From: an uncultured bacterium
GTDB lineage: Bacteria > Cyanobacteriota > Vampirovibrionia > Gastranaerophilales > Gastranaerophilaceae
DNA: 5,032 bases
Direction: 5' to 3'
Assembly (NCBI GenBank): GCA_947169755.1
Contig: CAMVQX010000115.1
Location: 1-5,032 of the forward strand
Shown: piece after piece, positions 1-5,032 of the stretch
Numbering within the stretch: position 1 is the first letter of the stretch
Layout: each line of letters begins with the position of its first letter
The notes under the pieces: generated by a model
Database searches by the model: none
Told to the model about the DNA's origin: nothing
The model's input: the letters and a program-made list of their open reading frames with translations, nothing else
Program-made: the position numbers and the translations under genes

Positions 1-40
1 TCAATTAATAAATCAGGTAATCTTTTAGAACTATTTTGTT

Positions 41-1486
41 TTAAACATTATTTATAACATCTCTGCTTATGATTAAATCCTCTTGCAAAGAAGGTCTTAT
101 TGGTGGGGTCTGTTTATTTTTATTTTTAAAATTGAGTTTTAATTCTGTTGGAAATGTCGTGTAGTATGTGGTAATATAATAATCTCCGTTTGAGTCCACA
201 ATACCTGCCATTTGTTTGTCAATAAAATCTGTAGGAACACTACTACTTTTTATAGTGTCAATATCTTTTTTTACTTGTTCCATACTACTTTGATAATAAT
301 TATTATCTTTCCCCACATTTTTTAACAGTCTTGTTTTATCAACAAGTATTACACCATCAGAATATTGCCGATCCATTATATAATTTAATACTCCCAAGTA
401 ATAATTTATGCGTCTTTTTGCTTTTATGTACTTCCTTTCTCCGGCAAGATCATCTAAATATTTTGTTTGTAATTTTATAAGAATTTCTTGGTTTAATTTA
501 TATAAATCTTCCATAGTAAATCCTTCACCTAATTTACCTATATCCCCCCTATCAAATCCTCTCAAAATAAAACTAAAACTGCGTGTATTTATAAGTGGAG
601 TGAATGTGTAAATTGCATTAGCAATTCTATCAATATACAACCTTCTGAATTTTTTAGCTCGCTCTAAATTACCGGCTCTTTTTTCCTCTATACTTTTTGT
701 ATAAAGGGAATGAAAAGGATTAATCGAAATATTAAATTGAAATAATTTGTCTCTGTTTTCCGGTCTTGAATAATATTTTGCAAATTTTTCAGCACGTTCT
801 TGCATTCTTCTGTCAGTTGGTGTCCAACCTGTTGTATCAAATATGCCCCTAAAACCTGTAGATTCAGATAATGCATTGGATATATCAATAAAATCATGCT
901 GTTTTCCTTCTGCATCGACTAAATTAAGTGTCATACAATCGGCATCATGAAATGCTGTAATATACCTTTCACCCCTATTAAAACCTCCTAACTTCGGGGC
1001 GGATATATAAAATCTAAGTCTGCTGTTTAATTCTTTAAAACCATTGGTTAAAGATTCAAAATCTTCCCAACTCATTTTATTTATAACATTTTCAGATTCT
1101 TTCACAGGTGGCATCGCATTAGCGTAACAATGCGAACACATATTATAACAACCTCTGTTTGTATTTACCGAAAATAGTGTTCTTGCAATAAATGCTATTT
1201 CTTTAATATTAAGCCCCTTAAAAACTTCTATCCCCTCTTGAATTCCGTCAAGTTTGTCCAAGTCAAGGTCGTATATTTCTTGCAAACGCCTGTTAAATCC
1301 TTTTTTAGGTATTACGCTATCCAAATATGCTTGAGCTTTAGTCAAATTCACACCTTTAAAATAGACAGGCGGATATACAAAATTGTTTGTGGAATATTGT
1401 ATATTATTCCTGTTGGGGTTTGAATTTTTAACTTTATTATTAAAATTAAAATTTGTATAATACGGTATTATTGGTGCAATTTTCAT
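41..1486 (-). CDS. Radical SAM protein of unknown substrate with Asn-rich N-terminus
   Basis: This 481-residue protein is probably a cytoplasmic radical SAM enzyme that cleaves S-adenosylmethionine with a [4Fe-4S] cluster. The cluster motif CX3CX2C is clear at Cys113, Cys117 and Cys120, in the context RGCYNMCSHCYA. Strand-like segments of a partial TIM barrel follow: about 156-168 (RFYISAPKLGG), 212-221 (FRGIFDTTGW), 249-259 (FQFNISINPFH) and 302-310 (RSFSFILRG). The only other cysteine is Cys184, so there is no SPASM or Twitch auxiliary cluster. Residues 1-40 are rich in Asn and Tyr and look disordered, then VYFKG (41-45) precedes the folded part. Residues 330-415 are charged and helical, and the tail is Lys/Asn-rich. 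The next Met lies inside the cluster motif, so the first ATG is the sensible start. Its ribosome binding site is weak (TAGG, 5-nt spacer, 1492-1495). The superfamily assignment is firm; the reaction is not recognised, and no precursor peptide or partner gene is visible. Confidence 0.85.
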   Translation of the reverse strand: MKIAPIIPYYTNFNFNNKVKNSNPNRNNIQYSTNNFVYPPVYFKGVNLTKAQAYLDSVIPKKGFNRRLQEIYDLDLDKLDGIQEGIEVFKGLNIKEIAFIARTLFSVNTNRGCYNMCSHCYANAMPPVKESENVINKMSWEDFESLTNGFKELNSRLRFYISAPKLGGFNRGERYITAFHDADCMTLNLVDAEGKQHDFIDISNALSESTGFRGIFDTTGWTPTDRRMQERAEKFAKYYSRPENRDKLFQFNISINPFHSLYTKSIEEKRAGNLERAKKFRRLYIDRIANAIYTFTPLINTRSFSFILRGFDRGDIGKLGEGFTMEDLYKLNQEILIKLQTKYLDDLAGERKYIKAKRRINYYLGVLNYIMDRQYSDGVILVDKTRLLKNVGKDNNYYQSSMEQVKKDIDTIKSSSVPTDFIDKQMAGIVDSNGDYYITTYYTTFPTELKLNFKNKNKQTPPIRPSLQEDLIISRDVINNV

Positions 1487-1504
1487 GTTTGCCTAAAAAC
1501 GCAT

Positions 1505-1540
1505 AAAAAAAATTTTTTGCCAGAAAAATTTTAATTTTTC
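1505..1540 (-). terminator. AT-only palindromes after the transglycosylase gene, possible weak terminator
   Basis: Just downstream of the transglycosylase stop lies a perfect palindromic pair GAAAAATT / AATTTTTC (1523-1540, 2-base centre). It is followed after a short gap by A6T8 read on the minus strand (1505-1518). The stem has a single G-C pair and the T run is not directly attached to it, so termination would be weak at best. It may simply be AT-rich spacer before the radical SAM gene. Confidence 0.25.
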
Positions 1541-1545
1541 ATTAT

Positions 1546-3504
1546 TTAACTGTTGCCGGAATACACTCTTACATAATTCCAATAACTTCTGAATACTTTT
1601 TTAACATAGTTTTTCGTTTCAGGGTATGGAATTTGCTCGACAAATTCATCAGTATCATTGTAATTTATTGAAGTTCGCCAATTTTTCAACGAACCTATAC
1701 CTCCGTTATATGCCGCAACTGATGAAATATCATAACCTTCAAGATTTTTTCTCAAAAATTCATAGTAATAATTTCCGAGTTTAATATTTTCAACCGGATT
1801 AAATAATGCATCAGAAATATTCATACCAAGAGAAAATTTAGAGTTTATTTCATTTGCTGTAGCCGGCATAATCTGCATAAGACCACTAGCTCCGACAACA
1901 CTCTTTGCCATAGGATCAAAATAGCTTTCCTCCCTGATTAATCCGAGCATCAAAGGTAAGTTATTTCCGGTTTCACCTGCATATTTTTGAACTTCATCAT
2001 AAAATAAAATCGGATAGACAAGACGCCAGCGCAAGTCAAATTTGTCAGGCTTATCTTTAATTTTTTCCATTGCATCGCGCGCCTTCATCATAGAATGCGA
2101 ATAATCACCCTTTTGATACAAAAGCCAGCTCTTTATGAATTCATCATCTCCGGCAAATTCATTTATAATATCATAATCTCCAAGGTTTACGAGCTTTACT
2201 ATAATATTTTCTTTTGTGTAATTGTAAGGATAAACAACCGGCTGCGGATTTAAATAACTTGTAATTATCGGACCTGTCATGCGTTTTAACCTTAAATATG
2301 CTCTGTATGCATAATATGTATCAGGGAAATTTTCTATAGTACTGCGATAATAATTAGAATATTCAACATAATCATTTGTTCTTTCAGCAAGTTTCCCGAG
2401 CCAAAACATGACCATCGGAGCGGAATTTGTATTAGAAAATTTGCTCAAATGTTCTTTCCCTAATTTTTTAGCGGTTTGAATATCTCCTGATTTTATTTTT
2501 GAAAAGAATATATTAGACAAAGCATTAGCTGAAAACCTTCCGTTTGGATATTTGGAGTATAAGTCATTATAGCAAGCAATTTTATCAGATGTTCTCTGAC
2601 ACTTCAAATACATTAAGTAATCTCGGCCTTTGCCTGTTACAAAAGCGGAAAGATTTCCGCTGCCATAAATACTTGAATAAATATCTATAACATCAATTAT
2701 CTCTCCTTCATCAGCATTACTGGAATATTCACTCAAACCACGCTCTGCCAAAGATTTTACTCTGCCATAATCTTTTAAAGCATACGAATTTTTTACATCT
2801 ACTATCCAACTTTGAGGAGAATCCGTTTTAGAAAGCAGTTCCTTTGCTTTTTCGTACTCGCCTAAAAGATAACAACTGTTTGCCATAAGAAAATAGTCAT
2901 CTTGAGAAATATTATCTGTTATCTCAAGCCAATTGTTAACAGCATTAATAGCAAGCCTGCCTGATGGTGCTTGTTTTATGTACTGCCTGAAGTAGTTTAC
3001 GATATCATTTTTAATTTCAGCAGATGCATTTTGATACTTGTTTTTAAATATTACACCGAGATAATATTCTGAAGCTATTGCATAATCAGTATTTGGAGCA
3101 ATCTGAGTAATGTATTCAAAATATTTTTGAGCAGCTTGCGGATTATCTTTCATAATTTTTTGAGCAGCCAAATATCTGGCTTTTATACTTAATTTATGTT
3201 TCGGATAAGTATTGAACAAAAACTCATATTGGCGCAATTCAGCTTCATCATCTCCAAGCATTTTTGCACATTCAGCCCTATGAAAAATTGCAACAGGTTT
3301 TAAATTTGAAATAAAAGATATCTTTGAAAAAAGATAATATGAATTTTGATATTCACCTTTATTAAAATCTTCTAAAGCAGCTTTGTAAATCTCGTTAGTT
3401 CTCTCGGGTGTTTGATACAAAACGGCAAAACACCCTGCCGCAATAGATACGACAAAAATGAAACCCCAAACAATTAGCTTTTTTTTCCAATCCCAAGTGA
3501 ACAT
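1546..3504 (-). CDS. Soluble-type lytic murein transglycosylase (Slt/GH23), membrane-anchored
   Basis: This 652-residue enzyme should cleave the MurNAc-GlcNAc bond of peptidoglycan, forming 1,6-anhydro-MurNAc ends, in the periplasm. A short basic start (KKK, 7-9) precedes one hydrophobic segment at about 10-29. Residues 35-500 are helical repeats of TPR/superhelical type, for example around 40-63, 69-117, 205-227 and 294-406, with the recurring pattern aromatic-Pro followed by Ala-rich helices. The SLT domain is about 512-640. The catalytic Glu is Glu526 in IREESYF; GASGLMQIMPATA (538-550), NPVENIKLG (569-577), VAAYNGG (596-602) and EQIPYPETKNYV (623-634) are the standard family motifs. All key residues are present and the length is close to E. 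coli Slt70. Cys25 after IAAG could be a lipobox, making it a lipoprotein instead of a signal-anchored protein. No in-frame Met follows until residue 82, so the first ATG is used, although it lacks a Shine-Dalgarno sequence. Function is secure; the mode of anchoring is inferred. Confidence 0.95.
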   Translation of the reverse strand: MFTWDWKKKLIVWGFIFVVSIAAGCFAVLYQTPERTNEIYKAALEDFNKGEYQNSYYLFSKISFISNLKPVAIFHRAECAKMLGDDEAELRQYEFLFNTYPKHKLSIKARYLAAQKIMKDNPQAAQKYFEYITQIAPNTDYAIASEYYLGVIFKNKYQNASAEIKNDIVNYFRQYIKQAPSGRLAINAVNNWLEITDNISQDDYFLMANSCYLLGEYEKAKELLSKTDSPQSWIVDVKNSYALKDYGRVKSLAERGLSEYSSNADEGEIIDVIDIYSSIYGSGNLSAFVTGKGRDYLMYLKCQRTSDKIACYNDLYSKYPNGRFSANALSNIFFSKIKSGDIQTAKKLGKEHLSKFSNTNSAPMVMFWLGKLAERTNDYVEYSNYYRSTIENFPDTYYAYRAYLRLKRMTGPIITSYLNPQPVVYPYNYTKENIIVKLVNLGDYDIINEFAGDDEFIKSWLLYQKGDYSHSMMKARDAMEKIKDKPDKFDLRWRLVYPILFYDEVQKYAGETGNNLPLMLGLIREESYFDPMAKSVVGASGLMQIMPATANEINSKFSLGMNISDALFNPVENIKLGNYYYEFLRKNLEGYDISSVAAYNGGIGSLKNWRTSINYNDTDEFVEQIPYPETKNYVKKVFRSYWNYVRVYSGNS

Positions 3505-3511
3505 TAATCAT

Positions 3512-3540
3512 ATACTAACAAAAATCAGCATATAATTCAA
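3512..3540 (-). promoter_or_regulatory. Possible promoter of the transglycosylase gene
   Basis: On the minus strand TTGAAT (3540-3535) and TAGTAT (3517-3512) are separated by 17 bases. They resemble housekeeping-sigma -35 and -10 elements, each with two mismatches or fewer. The -10 box ends only 7 bases before the transglycosylase ATG, and there is no Shine-Dalgarno sequence between them. If used, transcription would start at or next to the ATG, giving a leaderless message. In DNA this AT-rich, such matches arise easily by chance. Confidence 0.35.
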
Positions 3541-3552
3541 GATTGTAATATC

Positions 3553-4572
3553 TTAACATGCCCGAAATGAGGTTCCGCCTTTTATACAGTCGAGTACACC
3601 TCTTATGCTGGTTTTAAAAATATATTCCATTACATCTGCCGTTTTATATGCAATATGCGGAGTTATTATCACATTCGAAAGTTTTGCCAATTCCGTAACT
3701 ATTTTTGTTTCTTCATAACATTCAAGACTAAGTTTCATTTCTTCACTGAGTTTTGCACAATTTGGATTAACAAATTGACAAGTTCTGATATCTAAGGCTG
3801 CACCCTTTATTTTATCATTCTTCAATGCCGAATATAAATCCTGCATATTAACAATCTCAGAACGCGAAACATTTATGAGATAAGCAGAAGCTTTCATCAT
3901 ATCAAATTGTTCTTTCGCAATGAGATTACGATTTGTCATATTATAGGGCATATGTATAGTTATAACATCTGCTTCTCTCAAAAGAGTGTTCAAATCTACA
4001 TATACAGCCTCAGTATTATTTAAAAGTTCTTGTTTTTCAACAACATCATATGCAATAACTTTCATACCAATAGCTTGTGCAATTTTACAAACTTCAGCAC
4101 CCGTTGCACCTGTTCCTATCACACCAATAGTTAATTTTGAAATATCATAACCTGTAAAATCAGTAACCTCGTTTTTTTCAATAAATTTTGAAAGGGGAAT
4201 AATATTTCGCACTAAAGCAATCATCAAACCTATAGTAAATTGTGCGGCAGTTCTTGCGCTATAACCTTCAACATTAACAATATCAATATTTTTATTTTCG
4301 GCTGCTTTTTTGTTTATATGATCAATGTTTGATGAGCGCGCCGCAATAATTCTCAAATTTTTAAATGAATTTATAACTTTTTCCGTCACCTCAGAATCCA
4401 AAAACACACTAATAACCATTGTGCTGTCAAGTTCATCTTCGGGAATTTCTTTTATACTTTCTTCATTTAAGCATCCTGAATACATTTTTATTTCAAAGTT
4501 TTGAGGACAATCGTTTTCAACAAACTCTCTTTCGCAATCCCTAACATCAAACATCAACATCTTTATCGTCAT
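3553..4572 (-). CDS. D-lactate-dehydrogenase-like D-2-hydroxyacid dehydrogenase with E-to-Q active site
   Basis: This 339-residue cytoplasmic protein belongs to the D-isomer-specific 2-hydroxyacid dehydrogenases, which interconvert 2-keto acids and D-2-hydroxy acids with NAD(H). The catalytic domain is split: about 1-105 and a C-terminal part around 305-330, flanking the Rossmann domain. The nucleotide motif is GTGATG (153-158), and the acidic Asp176 at the end of the second strand suggests NAD preference. Active-site Arg237 (NVSRS) and His306 (ITPHIAY) are present. The Glu that pairs with His, normally 29 residues after the Arg, is Gln266 here (DIRTCQ). The residue after Arg237 is Ser instead of the usual Gly or Pro. 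A segment of about 34 residues (267-300) lies between Gln266 and the ITPH motif. This makes the spacing D-LDH-like and longer still, unlike phosphoglycerate dehydrogenase. It could be a fermentative D-lactate dehydrogenase, but the substitutions make substrate and activity uncertain. The start is fixed by AAGGAG seven bases upstream. The gene follows the small gene by 90 bp and precedes the transglycosylase by 48 bp. Confidence 0.9.
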   Translation of the reverse strand: MTIKMLMFDVRDCEREFVENDCPQNFEIKMYSGCLNEESIKEIPEDELDSTMVISVFLDSEVTEKVINSFKNLRIIAARSSNIDHINKKAAENKNIDIVNVEGYSARTAAQFTIGLMIALVRNIIPLSKFIEKNEVTDFTGYDISKLTIGVIGTGATGAEVCKIAQAIGMKVIAYDVVEKQELLNNTEAVYVDLNTLLREADVITIHMPYNMTNRNLIAKEQFDMMKASAYLINVSRSEIVNMQDLYSALKNDKIKGAALDIRTCQFVNPNCAKLSEEMKLSLECYEETKIVTELAKLSNVIITPHIAYKTADVMEYIFKTSIRGVLDCIKGGTSFRAC

Positions 4573-4579
4573 AATATCT

Positions 4580-4585
4580 CTCCTT
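4580..4585 (-). promoter_or_regulatory. Strong ribosome binding site of the dehydrogenase
   Basis: AAGGAG on the minus strand, within AAAAGGAGAG, lies 7 bases before the ATG at 4572. It is the strongest Shine-Dalgarno sequence in the window. It decides the start codon: other Met codons at residues 5 and 7 lie close by but are less well spaced. Confidence 0.8.
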
Positions 4586-4662
4586 TTAAAGAATTATTAA
4601 ATAAAAATGTTAACTGTTATATTGTCATCTCGGGTAATAATTAGTGCTTACCTTTTATCATC

Positions 4663-5007
4663 TTACTTACAAAGTCTGCGCCTTGTTTCCAAAAGTCTAT
4701 TATATTTTGCTGTCCAATTTTCAATACTTGTTTGTAACTTTTTAATTTTTCGGTCCTTCGTCGCAACCATTTCCTTTTGTTCGCCTAAAGCACTTAAGCA
4801 TTCACGTAAAAATTCAGATAATTTTGGATTACTATTCTCAGAGATACCAACATGTTCCATAACACCATTTACTGTTAGTAAATCGGGATTATTTCTCAAA
4901 GCCATTGCAACATCAGCAGGCCAAACCCCTTTATTGCCAAATGCTACCTTATTGCTACAGTTTTTCCATTGCGGTGCAAAATAGCACCCTACTAATTTAA
5001 CATCCAT
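4663..5007 (-). CDS. Hypothetical small protein with charged coiled-coil C-terminus
   Basis: I do not recognise this 114-residue protein. It has no signal peptide or membrane segment. Residues 1-60 look globular, with NKVAFGNKGVWPADVAMAL (19-37) the most structured part. Residues 63-112 are predicted helical and rich in Lys, Arg and Glu, with heptad-like hydrophobic spacing from about 76 on (ATKDRKIKKLQTSIENW), consistent with a short coiled coil. Four cysteines (8, 17, 70, 113) are scattered without a metal-binding pattern. The FGN at 23-25 resembles the FKG at 43-45 of the radical SAM protein in this window. AGGAG seven bases before the ATG supports both the gene and its start. The antisense open frame 4607-4984 has no such site. 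It is the most upstream gene seen in the run; its role, including a possible structural or regulatory one, is unknown. Confidence 0.7.
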   Translation of the reverse strand: MDVKLVGCYFAPQWKNCSNKVAFGNKGVWPADVAMALRNNPDLLTVNGVMEHVGISENSNPKLSEFLRECLSALGEQKEMVATKDRKIKKLQTSIENWTAKYNRLLETRRRLCK

Positions 5008-5014
5008 ATATAAA

Positions 5015-5019
5015 CTCCT
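5015..5019 (-). promoter_or_regulatory. Ribosome binding site of the 114-residue gene
   Basis: AGGAG on the minus strand sits 7 bases before the ATG at 5007. It is a good anti-16S match at standard spacing, and it is the main evidence that this unrecognised frame is translated. Nothing else is supportable between it and the window edge. Confidence 0.7.
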
Positions 5020-5032
5020 ATTTTATGCACAT

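Noticed and set aside
1..40. Possible start or end of another gene at the left edge
   Set aside because: One minus-strand frame is open to the edge, but it has no start codon or ribosome binding site and is too short to judge.
408..611. Plus-strand open frame inside the radical SAM gene, and similar frames at 1238-1423 (plus) and 688-915 (minus)
   Set aside because: All lie wholly within the radical SAM coding sequence, whose frame carries clear family motifs. They are composition-driven shadows.
1498..1522. TGGCA ... TGC on the minus strand, resembling a sigma-54 promoter
   Set aside because: The GG-to-GC spacing is 17 bases instead of the required 10, so it does not fit.
3539..3554. Inverted repeat AAGAT / ATCTT around the dehydrogenase stop
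   Set aside because: A 5-bp AT-rich stem overlapping the stop codon and without an adjacent T run; expected by chance in this composition.
3553..4572. VanH-like glycopeptide resistance role for the dehydrogenase because it sits beside a cell-wall enzyme
   Set aside because: No ligase (VanA/VanB type), VanX or two-component genes are in the window, and the neighbour is a common housekeeping transglycosylase.
4633..4652. Inverted repeat GGTAA / TTACC with a 10-base loop after the 114-residue gene
   Set aside because: A 5-bp stem with no following T run; too weak to call a terminator.
4607..4984. Plus-strand open frame of 125 codons opposite the 114-residue gene
   Set aside because: It has no ribosome binding site, a hydrophobic Ser/Leu/Phe-rich product typical of an antisense shadow, and lies opposite a frame with a good Shine-Dalgarno sequence.

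Overview
The window is AT-rich. It holds four genes, all on the minus strand, packed head to tail with gaps of 90, 48 and 59 bp and no strong intrinsic terminator between them. No RNA gene, mobile element, CRISPR array or long repeat was seen. The low G+C, a Gram-negative-type Slt transglycosylase, a fermentative-type D-2-hydroxyacid dehydrogenase, and Asn/Lys-rich protein starts carrying a short F-[KG]-[GN] motif suggest an uncultured gut-type bacterium. My best guess is the Gastranaerophilales (Vampirovibrionia/Melainabacteria). That guess rests on recollection of protein style and was not checked by any search.

In transcription order, right to left: (1) 5007-4663, a 114-residue protein of unknown function with a charged, probably coiled-coil C-terminus and a good ribosome binding site. 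(2) 4572-3553, a D-lactate-dehydrogenase-like NAD-dependent 2-hydroxyacid dehydrogenase with a very good ribosome binding site. It keeps the catalytic Arg and His, but has Gln where the family has Glu, and Ser after the active-site Arg. (3) 3504-1546, a membrane-anchored or lipoprotein soluble-type lytic murein transglycosylase with a helical-repeat region and an intact SLT domain. It has no Shine-Dalgarno sequence but has a possible private promoter in the 48-bp gap. (4) 1486-41, a radical SAM protein of unknown substrate with one CX3CX2C cluster and an Asn-rich leader-like N-terminus.

The genes could be co-transcribed, but their functions do not form an obvious pathway: fermentation/redox, cell-wall remodelling, an uncharacterised radical enzyme and an unknown small protein. 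No clearly new defence or mobile system is visible. The most unusual items are the radical SAM protein, the dehydrogenase's active-site substitutions, and the similar N-terminal F-[KG]-[GN] motif in two otherwise unrelated proteins. Positions 1-40 and 5008-5032 are short flanks with no supportable gene; the latter carries the ribosome binding site of gene 1.
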